Position numbers and translations under genes: made by a program. Below are positions 12,201 through 24,200 of a stretch of 64,000 nt of DNA, piece after piece. Below the pieces are notes generated by a model. It saw only the letters and a list, made by a program, of their open reading frames with translations, did no database searches and was not told where the DNA came from. The stretch comes from Tribonema minus (Eukaryota > Sar > Xanthophyceae > Tribonematales > Tribonemataceae). Numbering within the stretch: position 1 is the first letter of the stretch; the number at the start of each line of letters is the position of its first letter. Location: positions 930,001 through 994,000 of the forward strand of contig JAFCMP010000101.1 of assembly GCA_017506865.1 (NCBI GenBank), read 5' to 3'.

Positions 12201-15200
12201 ACGTACCGCAACACAGTCGTCGCCACCATCGACGCCGCGGCCTCGCTCACCGCTCTCAAAAACAGCTTTGCCAGCTCGTTGCTGGCACTGGCTGTCACCA
12301 TCACCTCCGCGCAGACGACCGTGTGCGGCGCGAGCACAGTGTACATCAGCTTTGACACGGAGAAGGGCGACGTTCCAGCGCTAACGTTCTCCGCCGGTGC
12401 CAGCCTCGTCACCACCAAAGGCCTGGCGGGCCAGGCGCCGTACTGGGGCACGTTCACGCTGTCGTTTGAAGGCGCGGAGACAGCACCGCTCAACGCGTAC
12501 GCCAGCGCCGCCGACGTGGAGGCGGCGCTGGAGGCGCTGCCGACCATCGGTGGCGTCACCGTAACAGCCGACTTCATCGGCACCAGCAAGTCTGCCGTGG
12601 CCCCCGACCTCCTGCCCGTGTACACCGTCGCGTTCAACGGCAAGTGCAGCGGCGCTGATGCTTGGGCGGCCTGCCCCGCGCACCGCGGCGACCAGGAGCT
12701 TCTACAGCTCGATGCCAGCCATATCGCGTGGCCGGAGCTGGCGGCGGCGCGCCCCGCCGCGCCGGTGGCGCACGTGCTGGAGCTCGTGCAGGGCACCGCG
12801 GGCAACGACTACGTGGAGGCCGCGAGCGCCAGCGCGCACGTCATCAACACCATCGCGGCCACGCTCAAGCTTGACAGCAACGCGAGCGTCGGGGTCGGCA
12901 TGACGGAGGTGCTGCAGGTGGTGTGCGATGCCGCGACCGGTGCGGACGCTTCCGCCGCCGTCATCGACTTTGTGTTTGGGCTCTCGGACCCTGTGAGCGT
13001 GAGCGGCGCGGCACCGAGTGCGGCGTTCGAGGCTGCTCTGAGGGCGCCGGCGCTGACAGGCGACGCCGGCCTGACTGTCACCTACCCAACGGGCCAGACC
13101 ACCCTCTGCGCCATGCACGCCAAGGCAGTTACCATCAGGTTCTCTGCGCAGCTCACGCAGCCGCCTCTGCAGGCCACCGTGTCGAGCGCCGCCGCGGCCG
13201 TCGCCGTCGCCGTGACGGAGCTCGTGACGGGCGTCGACGGCATGACGGACCTCGGCGACGGCCTGTTCAGGGTGGACTTCACGCCCGTCGTGGCGGGCCA
13301 CTACGCGCTCACCGTGAGCGCAGTGACCCCCACGGAGCAGGTCGCCACGGACCTGTCTGCCGGGTGGGACGTGGTGCCCGCCGCCGCGAGCGCCGTGCAG
13401 TCCACCTTCGCCACCGCGCGGCTCGCGACGCAGGGCGTGCCGCACACGCTGTCGCTTCAGGCCAAGGATCAGTTCGGGAACCCCCTCGACGGCGCCGCGG
13501 CGGACGCCTTCGCCGTGGAATTCGCGGGGCCCGGCGGTGTGCGCGTGCGCGCGGACGTCGCCAGTGCGGCGCTGCCCAACACGGACGGCACGTACACGGC
13601 GACGGCGACGCTGCAGCGCGCGGGCATGTACCGGCTCGCCGCCGCGTACCGCGCATCCGGCGGCCTGCTGGCGACGTTCTACCGCGACACCGGTCTCGCC
13701 GCCTCCGGCGACGCCGTGCTCGTCAACAACGACCACCTCGCGGACGCGCCCTACCACGCCGGCGCCTTCTGCCCCGCGGGCTACGGGTGCGACGCGACGC
13801 GCGTCGCGCACTCCATCGCGTACGCCTGGGGCGCGTCCGCACCGCTGGACGCCGCGTACGGCTGCCCCGCCGACTACTTCAGCGTCGCGTGGGAGGGCGA
13901 GGTGCTGGGGCCCGTGACGTCGGACGTGACGTTCGTCGTGCGCGCGAGCGACGCGGTGCGCCTCACCGTCGGCGGCGCCGTCGTCATTGACACCACGCGC
14001 AGCGGCGCCGCCGCGCCGGCGGGCGCCGTCGCCACGCAGCGCGCCGCCGTCGCCATGGTGCAGGGCGAGCTGCAGCCGATCCTGCTCGAGTTTGTCGCGG
14101 GTGCGGACGCGGCGGCGGTGTCGCTGCAGTGGAGCCACGCGCTGCAGCCTACGCCCATCAACGTGCCGGCGTCGGCGCTGTACTACACGCGCGCGCTGTC
14201 CGGCAGCCCGGTGTCGCTCGTCGTCGTGCCGGGGGCGCTGAGCGCTGAGACGAGCTCCGCGGACGGCGCCGCGCTCGCCGCCTGCGTGGCCAACGCGCCG
14301 TGCGCATTCACCATCACGGCGCGCGACGCCGCTGGCAATGTGCAGCTCAACGCCGGCGCAGACCCCGGCTTCAGCGTCCAGATTGTTGGTACTGGTGGTT
14401 GGGCGGCGACGGGGCGCGTTGGGGAGTACGAGGGTACGGTGCCCGCGGCAGTTACGCCTACTGTAACTCCCGTGGAGGGCACGTGGGCGTCACTGGGAAT
14501 GGCGTCGTGCGCGACGGGCGACTACTCGTGCGGCACCGTGACAGACATGCGGAAGAGCACGGCGACCGGTGCCGGTCTGCAGCGTGGGGACACCGTGGTG
14601 ATCGGCGGACAGGTTCTGAGCGTTGACACAGACCCTTCCGCGACATTCTCGGGCACCAAGCTGCCGCTGGCTGAGCCGTACCTGGGTGTCACCAGCGGGG
14701 CGCTGCCGGTGTACCCCGCAGGGGCTGGCACGGGCAAGTTCAACGTTGTGTACAAGCCAACGGTGAGCACATGCAGTGAGGCTTTGTTGCTGACTCTGAA
14801 GCGTTTGGAGTACTTGAAGAGTAAGGCTTTTGGTTGGTACTTCTTGAAGTAGTACGAGTAGTCATGACACAGGATGCACTGCTTGGTCGATGCACTGCTT
14901 GGTCGCTGATGTTTTGAGCACTTGTTAAGACTTGCAGTAGTGTTTCTTTGACGGATAATCAGGTGCGCTGTGCTTCAGTGACTTTGTCTGTCCAGCACTG
15001 CCCGCAGCAGTGATGCTCCTGTTCAGGGGTCAATTGCCACAAATCTGCAGCTTTTTTGCGTTGGCTGGACATGTGAAAATATTGTGTACCTGCGAGCATC
15101 TCAACAAGCATACATCATACGCAAAGGTTGGGCTGATCCGCTTGTGTATCAAGTGCAAGTCTACAGCATCTTCAGTCCAGGGCAGCAGCAATGCGCTGAC

Positions 15201-18200
15201 AGGGGCTGCTCTAACAGCCTAAAGCCTGTGCAAGCGAGTCCGATCTGAACAGCCAGTGTCCTCACTCGCACCCTCTCCCCTCATCTGTTGCCTACACCGC
15301 AGAGCCGCGGCACCTACGCAATCACCGTCAAGACGCCTGCCATCAGCGCGGTGCAGACCGTCACAACGACCGGCACCAATCTGTCCGGCACCTTCACTCT
15401 ATGCTCCGCGCCCGCCACGTGCACCGCCGCCATCAGCTACTCTGCCACCAACACCGCCATGACCAGCGCGCTCGTGGGACTCTACGGCGCTAGCAGCATC
15501 GCAGCTGTGACGCCCGCCGCCTGCACAACCCCCGCGACGGGGTGCACGTGGACAGTTACATTCGCGGCTGCACGCGGCACCGTGGCGGCGATGCTGCCTG
15601 GCGATCTGTCCGCACTTGCGGGCAACGGCGCCGATGTACTGGTGCAGGTGGTGGTGCCGGGCCAGGGGCTGCTGGATGTGAAGAACTCGCCCTCTCTGCT
15701 GACAACGGTGCCAGGGGATGCGAGCCCTGCTGCGACGACGGCGCGCGGGGTGGGGCTGTACCTGGGGGTTGCTGGTGATGAGGCGCGGTTTGTGGTGCAG
15801 TCCAAGGATGCCGTGGGCAACGACAGGTGCGTCACAGGATTCTTGCTTTGTTGTGTGTGCGATACGCGCGGGCCGAGTTTGCGGGCGAGTTCGACTGCAC
15901 TCAATGCGAGTGTGATGTTCAGATCTGCTGTTGCTGAGCTGCACAAGACTGTTACAGTGCACTGGACCGGGCATCAGGGAGTATGCGTGCGCAGGCCCGC
16001 ATCACTTGGCGTGCAGTGCCCCTTGATGAGCGTACACCATGACCTGCAGTGCGTTGTCAGTCACATTTGTTTTTACGGTACTTCTGCAAGCATCACACTC
16101 ACCTGCGAGGCATCTGCTTTTAGTGTGCCCAGCAGCATGTGTGCAGACTCGGACCCTGACTCACTCTCGTGCCTGCCGTCTCATCCTTCATCAACAGGCT
16201 CGAATCACAGGACCTGCCCCGCCTGGCAGTGCTCGCCTTCGCAGCAGGGGAGAACGCCGACGACGCGCCAGCCGTTACAGGCAGCGTAACCCCCGCTGGC
16301 GACGGCGCCTACGACGTCGCCTACGTGCCCACCGTCGCCGCGCCGCACACTGTCGTGGTGCTCATGAGCACTGCTGCGGAGGTGCAGTCCTTCAAGATGT
16401 CGTTTGCCAGCCTGTCTTTGGCCGGCGGGTCGTACACGGTGACCGTGGGCGCCGCCACGACGGTGCGTCTGGCGTGGGACGCTCCCGCTAGCGCACTCGC
16501 AGCAGCGCTCAGCCAGCTGCCCACGGGCGCGGTGGAGGCGACGCGCAAGGCAACCACCGCGAGCGCCAGCGCGTTCGACTTCACAGTTGGGTTTGTGGAC
16601 GCGGTGGGTGACGTGCCGACGCTGAGCGTGGACGCGACGCTTCTGAGCGCTGTCGCCGTTTCTCCGACGACTGTGGACACCCCCGGCGCCGCGGCGCACA
16701 TCAAGACGCAGCTGTCGCCCGTTGTGGAGGAGGTGCAGGTTGTGTCCATGCAGTGCACGGGAACGGTGCCACCGCAGCTTTCTGCCTCGGCCACGTTCAC
16801 GCTCTCGTTCCGAGGCTACGTCACCGCGCCGATACAGCTGGGCGCTTCTGACACAGTGGTTCAGGCAAAGCTCAACGCGCTCGGCATCTTGAACGTCCAA
16901 GTTGTCGAGAGCACCGGCGCCATACCCTCCTCCACTTACGACATTGAGTACATTGTGACATTCAAGCCGCGCGCCGGCGACACGCTCGCGCACTGGCTGA
17001 GCTACGGCGACCAACCCAAGATCCAGATCGACGCCAGCGGCATCACTGCCAACTACCCTATGGCCACCTACCCTATGGTCAACCAAGTGTTTGGCGGCGG
17101 TGTGACGTCGGCCAGCAACCGGGCGACGGCGGATGGGTCGTCTCCTTTCACCGCGGACATATCGCCCGCGGCGCTGTCCGCAGCGCACTCCACCGCTGTC
17201 GATCAGTTTGGCATTCAGGACCACGAGGGGCTGAGCACTGGGCAGGAGGGCTTCCCGGCCGCATTCACAATCGAGGCGCGCGACAGATTTGGTAACCCCA
17301 TCACCGCTGGTCCTGTCAAGGAGACTCAGATCGTTGAGCTTGGCGCTGCTGGTGGCCCCGCGCTGACTGGTTCGTTCAGCGTGGCGCTGGGCACGAATGC
17401 GGTGGAGATCCTCGCGGGCGCTGGCATCGTGGAGTTTGAAGGTGCACTCGAGTCCATCACTGGTGTCGGCGCGATCACTGTGTCGACGGATCTTGTGACG
17501 ACTGCAGTCACTGGGAGTTACACTGCCGCCGTCGTTTACGGTTCTGCCACCGCCGCCACATCCCATGACCTGAGCAGCCAATTTGCGGTGGGTGACTGGG
17601 TACGGCTGTGCAACGCTGCAACTGGCCCCGTGTTCACCGTGAGGGACATCACCACGGCCGCCATCACGCTCAGCAGCCCTTACGGCGGACTGAACGCTGC
17701 CGCGTGCGCTGTGTTCAGGGGCGACAGCGGCCACTTCCGATACATTGTCACGTTTAACTCGGTGCTGGGCGACCTGCCGGCTCTGGTTGTTGATGCCAGC
17801 AACCTCAACACTGGCGCCATCACTTCAACTGTTTTGGCCTGCGACCGCTACGCTCAGCAAGTGGTCACGGTTGCGACCACCCCACTGTTGACGCCGCCCT
17901 ACGGCGGCCACTTCCTGCTCGGCCACAACAACACCTACACTGCGCAGATCCCGTACGACGACAACGGGGCAACGCTCAGCCACGAGCTCACAGCGCTCAA
18001 CGGCGCGCCCGTCACCGCCACCGTGCTCTCCTCCGCGGGCGGCGATCACCAGTGGTCCGTGACCATGACTGGCGCGCAGTCGCTGCTGCTGCCGGAGGGC
18101 TACCTTCTGGTCGGCTCGGGGGCGCTGCTGAGCGTCGAGGAAGATTGCCCCGCCGGCACCGCTGCGGGGCGCGTCGGCGCAGCGTGGCTCGTGGAACTGC

Positions 18201-21200
18201 TTGACGCCAAGGGCAAGCGCGTCGTCGCGGGCGACGCGTCGCACCTGTCGGCCGAGAGGTACTCTGCGTCGTACGTCACGCCGCGCGTGGCGGCGGCGGC
18301 GGCGGCGCCGTACAGCCTGCACGTGGACCGGGCGATCGGCTCCGGCCTCCTCGGCGAGCTCTGGAACAACCGCTGGATCTACGGGGACAGCGTCAAGCAG
18401 GGCGTCGCGCAACGCATCGACTTTGCGTGGTCTGCCGCCGCCACCATCACCGACACGGGCATGGACTACATCTCCGCGCGCTGGTCGGGGTGGGTGCAGC
18501 CCGCGTTCAGCGAGGACTACACGTTTGCGGTGCGCGTGAACGACGGCGCGCGCCTGTGGGTCGACGGCGCCCTCCTCTTTGACAAGTTCGAGAACCTCGT
18601 CGAGGATGGCCAGACGTCGACGTTCAGCGGCGTCGCGCGCGGCCTCGTGGCGGGCCGCCTGTACGCCATCGTGCTGGAGTTCCGCGAGAACTACGGCACC
18701 GCCGCCGTGCGCCTGTCATGGTCGAGCGCGTCGCAGCCGCTCGAGGTCGTCCCCTCGCAGCGCCTGTTCTACGGGCGGGACCCCATCAGCGGGTCGCCGT
18801 TTGCCGTCACGCCCGTCGCGCGCAAGCCCTCGGCGCCGCTCTCGCTCGCGCTGGAGATAGCCGCGTGGGACCGCCTCAACGCCACGTGGGCGCCGCCAGC
18901 GGACGACGGCGGCGACGACATCGACAGCTACCTGGTGGAGTGGTGGCCGGCGACCGCGGGCGGTTACGGCACGCCCGAAGTTCAGCAGGTTGTGATGCCG
19001 CTGGCCGTGGACGGTGGCACGTGGCGGTTGGCTGGTCCTTACACACCAGGCCATTACTACCCGCGCGCGCTGCGCCACGACGCGTCGCCAGAGGAGGTGG
19101 CGGCAGCGCTGGAGGCGGCGGAGGGCGTCCGCGCCGTCAGCGTCACGTATGCTAAGGTGGGCTCGGATGGCGTGTACACGGTGAGCTTCACCGCCGTGGA
19201 CGTACAGCAGTCGGCCGACCTGCAGCGGATGACCTTTGACAAGCAGCAGCTGACTTCGAGCACGGGCCTGGTCGACAGCATTGCGACGCCATTCCTGACG
19301 GTCGTGGATGTCACACCAGGGGCCTTTGGCGCGGGCTTCCACTACCAGACAGCGGTCACGCACCTCGACTTGCTCATCCAAAGCCTCGTGCAGTCTTCTG
19401 GCATTTCGAATGGTTTCAGCGTTCGCATCTCCGCTGAGAACTCTGCGGGTCTCGGCCGCCCCTCGGATGTGGCGACGCTCAAGCCGTGGGCGGTGCCGGC
19501 GGCGCCCGACACCGCAGAGCTGCTGCTCGTACCGGGCTCCGCTGCCAGCCTGCGCGTGTACTGGACCGCGCCGCTCAAGGACTACAGCGCCACCGTCGCG
19601 TCCTACGTGGTGGAGTGGGCGGACAACGCGGACTTTGCAGCAGCGCTCAGCTACAACGACACCGCCACCGCGCTGGCGTGCGCCGAACGCGCCACCGAGC
19701 TGCCGCCGCCGCTCACGTACCTCATCTCGGACCTCACGCCCGGCGCATCGATTTATGTGCGCGTCTCGGCCATCAGCGCCGCCGGCACCGGCCCCGCACA
19801 GGCCACGACCCCAGCGTACCTGGCCGTCATCGCGGCGCCCGATCAGCTGGCGGCGGGCGCCGGCGTGACGCTCGCCGTGATACCCGCCTCGGACACGGTG
19901 TCGGTGGCGGACTCCAGCTCGAGCCTGCTGGTGCGCTTCGCGGCGCCGCGCGCCGCCAACGGCGCCGCCGTCACCGACTACCTGGTGGAGTGGTGGGTGG
20001 CGGAGGAGCTCATGCGCCCCGCCGTGCAGGTCGTGGCCAACAGCGACGGGGTCAACGGCGGCGCCAACAAGGGCGTCTTCCGGCTGCAGTACCAGGGCGC
20101 GGCGACCGCGTACCTGACGTTCGACGCGGAGGAGGCGGAGGTGGAGGCGGCGCTGCAGGCGCTGCCCGCGCTGCGCGACGTTAGCGTCGTGCGCACGTAC
20201 GACGCCACCACGCGCCTGTACCAGTGGGCGGTGACGTTCCTGTCCGACGCGCCCTCGGAGAAGCTCGGCGTGTACTCCAGTGAACTGCTGGACAGTACAA
20301 ACAGTCCAGTGGACCCGCTCATCGCCGACGTGCTGGTCGCTGGCCAACCCGGCCACGTGGGCCAAGTGGCAGTCGCAACGCTCACTGCCGGCGATGTCGA
20401 TCTGGTGGTCACTGGTGCTGGCGCAGCGAAGATTGCTGCAGGCCACTGGCTGGCCCTGCCTGGCGACACCTACCTGGTAGAGCTTGTGAAGACGAACGCT
20501 GGAGTCACAAAGGTGACGCTGGAGACAGAGTACTCTGGCGCCGACTTCACCAGCTCCACGAACGCCGACTTCGGCACGGTGGTGGCCGCCAAGGTGCCGC
20601 CGTCGCTGCAGAGCGCGGAGGTAGACGCCATCACTGTGAGCGCCGGTCTCACGCTAACGGGGCTCACCGTCGGCAGGCAGTACACGGCGCGCGTCAGCGC
20701 TCGCAACTCGGCGGGCCTGTCGCTGCCGCAGGTCTCCACACCCGCCTTCCTGGCGCCGCCTGTGCAGGCCCCCGCTGCGCCGCGCAGCGCGCTGGTCTCG
20801 CCTGCGGGGGCCACGTCGCTACGCGTGCTGTGGTTCGCGCCGGAGTCTGATGGGGGCTCATCAGTGACCAAGTGAGTGTTGTGTGCCACGCTTGTGCTGT
20901 TGGGGTTGAGCAGACTGGGTTGTTGTGTATGCATGCACTGTTGCTGGCTTGGGAATCTAGTTGCAAGTATGGCAGTGGCTTGAAGGCATTGTGTAGTGGT
21001 GCAGCCTAGAGGAAGGTTGTCAGTGCGATGAGAAAGTGTATCCGCACAGCCTTGCTGCAAGGCAGCAACTTCTGCTGTCTTGATTGCAAGCAGTACTTCA
21101 GAACTGTGATCTATGCAAGTATAGCAATGGCAGCATCAAGGGCTGTGTTATGTAACACTTTGCATGAATATGACAACAGTGCATCTGTTTGCAAGTGGTT

Positions 21201-24200
21201 TAATCAATTGCAATTCCTGCGCACTGCACTCACACAAGCCCACATTGCTGCCCTCGCCGCTGCTGACTGCGTGCCATCAGGTACAAGATAGAGTGGGACA
21301 CGACGCCCGACTTCAACTCTGGCCTCGACGGCGGCGTGCTTGGCTCCCACCAGTCCGTCTCCACCGCCACCATGTGCATCAACTCTCCGTGCGAGTACGT
21401 CATCTCGTCCCTCACCAAGGGCACGCCCTACCACGTGCGCATATTCGCGTACAACGCCTACGGCTTCAGCGCGAGCGCCGTGCTCACGGACCCCGCCGCA
21501 GAGTCGCCCTGCACGCAGCCGCAGCCGCCGCCGGCCATCTCCGTCGCGCCGCTCTCCGACACCGCTGTTCAGGCCACCTTCGGGCCATCCACGGACGACG
21601 GCGGGCGGCAGGTGACGAGCTACCGCGTGGAGTGGGACGCGCTCGGCATGGAGCTGCTGAACGCGGGGGGTTCCTCCGTGGACGCGCTCTTCGGCGACGA
21701 CGACGTGCAGAGCGTAACCGTCAGCTCTGCCGCCGCCAACGGCCTTGTGGGCGGCACGTTCTACATCGCCAACGGCGGCTTTGCGACGGGCGCGATCGCG
21801 ACGACCGCGAGCGCGGACGACGTGGCTGCAGCGCTCAACGCGCTGCCCACGCTCGCGGCGGTGCGCGTCGCGCGCAAGCCCGTCGCGGCGCCGAGCTACG
21901 GCTACGAGTGGGTCATCTCGCGCCCCGGCGCCACGTGCGCGCAGGGCGGCGTGCTCGGCAGGTGCGAGGACCTCGTCGTCTCCGCGCTGAGCACTGACCT
22001 GCCCTCCCACTACGCCGCCTCCTCGACGTCCGCCTCCGCGGCGTACGCCGTGCGCGCGACGCGCCGCATCACCGCGCTCGCAGGCTTCGACCAGCAGGTC
22101 GTGACGCTGGCGGCGTCCGGCGGCGCGCTGAGCGGCACCTTCAGGCTCACGTACCGCGGCCGCTCCTCGGCGCCGCTGCCCGTCGACGCGTCCGCGGCGG
22201 CGGTGGAGGACGCCGTGCGCGCGCTGGCGGCGCGCGCCGCGCTTGTTGTGCGCCACGTCCCCGCCCGCACCGCCGCCGGCGCCGTGACGGCGGTCAACTG
22301 GACCGTCGCGTTCGTGGGCAGCGCGGGGAGCGTGACGGAGCTGGGCGTCGACGCGTCGCGCGTCGCCGTGGAGTCGGCGCAGTCGCTCGACACGGCGCGC
22401 GTGACGGCGCACGCCTCCGGCTACGCGCCGTCCATGGGCTCCAAGGTCCACGGCAGCCAGGACCTGAGCGCGCCCGGCGCCTTTGTCATCCGCGGCCTCG
22501 CGGCAGGCGCGCGCTACCACGTGCGCGTCTCCGCGTACAACGGCGTCGGCTTCATCTACGGCCCGACGCGCGCGGCGCTGCCGCTGTCGGTGGCGCCATC
22601 GCGGCTCACGGGCGCGCCCGCGACGGTGGAGGCGGCGGCGGCGTCGCCGACCGCGCTGCGCGTCGCGTGGGCGCCGCCGAGCGACAGCGGCGGCGCGCCG
22701 GTGCTGCGGTACCGCGTGGAGTGGGACGGGGCGCCGGGCGCGGCCGAGGTGCAGATGGTGACGCAGACGGGCGCCGCGCAGGGCACGTTCAAGCTGCACC
22801 TGGCGGGCGCGACGACGGTGGCGCTGCCCTACAATGTGGATGCCGCAAGGTCAGTTTGTGTCTGTTGCTTGCGTTGATTGTGTGCTGATTTTTGGGGTGC
22901 GGTCCTGTTGTGGTTTTGGGAATATGTGGTGTTGATAACCTGTTGGAGTCTCACCCAGTGTCTGCAAGTTTTTACTGGCATGCTGTGAGAGAAACACACT
23001 TTTAAAGTCAAAACAACAGCATGGTCATCAGGGCGCACTTTGCGATGTGCTTCCTCTTGTGTCGCCCTCTTGCACAACGGCAAACTGTCGTTTAGTTCCC
23101 TGTTCATCGTCACAGGCATCACTTGCAGGCTGTCTCATTGGCAGCCTGAGCCACTTCACAGTACCTGCTTCAGGGCTAATGCTGTTATGAATGAAGTCAT
23201 TGGCTCATGGTGTCTTGTCTTCTTGCTGCCACTGCTGTGTAGGATGGCCACTGCGCTCAACGCGCTGTCCACCATCGGCACCGTCAGCGTCTCGCGCCAG
23301 GAGCTGCCCTCCATGTCCGGCTACGCGTGGCTCGTGACCTTCCTCAACAACGCCGGCAACCAGCCCAAGCTCGAGGCGCTGTACTCGGGGCTGCGCGGGG
23401 CGGACGGCCGCAAAGTTGAAGTCCAGACCATCGTCGACGGCACGCCGCCCCCCTTCAACCAGGGCTGCGTGGGCATCAACACGCTGCCGCTGGGCAGCGC
23501 CGACGTCGGGCCGCTGTCGGAGGTCCAGACCATCACCGCCGTCGCCTCAGCGCTCGACCTGGAGGGCTACTTCTTCGTGGCCTTTGGCTCCAGCGCCGCC
23601 GCCGCAAAGGTGGCTGTAACTGCCAGCGGCGACGACGTGCGCACCGCGCTGGAGGACCTGCCGACCGTGCGCGCCGGCGGCGTCGCGGCGGTGACCGCGA
23701 TCGACGTCATGGGCGGGCGCCAGTGGCGCGTCACCTTTGCGCCGGAGCTGGGCGCCGTGCCGCTGGTCCTGGTGAGCACCGCCGTGTCGGACGCGCCCGC
23801 CGCGCTCGCCACGAGCGGCAGTCTCACGGGGACGGCGCCGCGCGTCAGCGCTCAGCGCGTGCGCGCCGGCGGCCTGCGCACGTCGTTCACGACGCCGCGC
23901 GGGCTGCTGACGCCCGGCGCTCAGTACTACACGCGCGTGTCCGCGTACACGGCGAACGGCTGGGGGCCAAGCACTGCCGCAATTGTGGGCACCAGGACCG
24001 CTGCGCAGGTGCCTGCGCCGCCAACGAACGTGATCGCGTCGGTGGCGTCTTCCACGGCAATCAAGGTGGTGTGGGCGGCGCCGGAGTCGGACGGCGGCGC
24101 GCCCGTCACGCGCTACACCGTGCAGTGGTCCACCAGCGACGCGTTCTCCGCGGCGAGCGGCGGCGAGGACACCGTGTCCGCTCCCGCGGCGGAGTACACG

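Noticed and set aside
12702-14138. 478-residue open frame on the minus strand
   Set aside because: Same reason: a shadow of the filamin/PA14 coding strand with low-complexity basic composition.
16205-17734. 509-residue minus-strand open frame opposite E14
   Set aside because: Composition and position match an antisense shadow; no splice-consistent partners.
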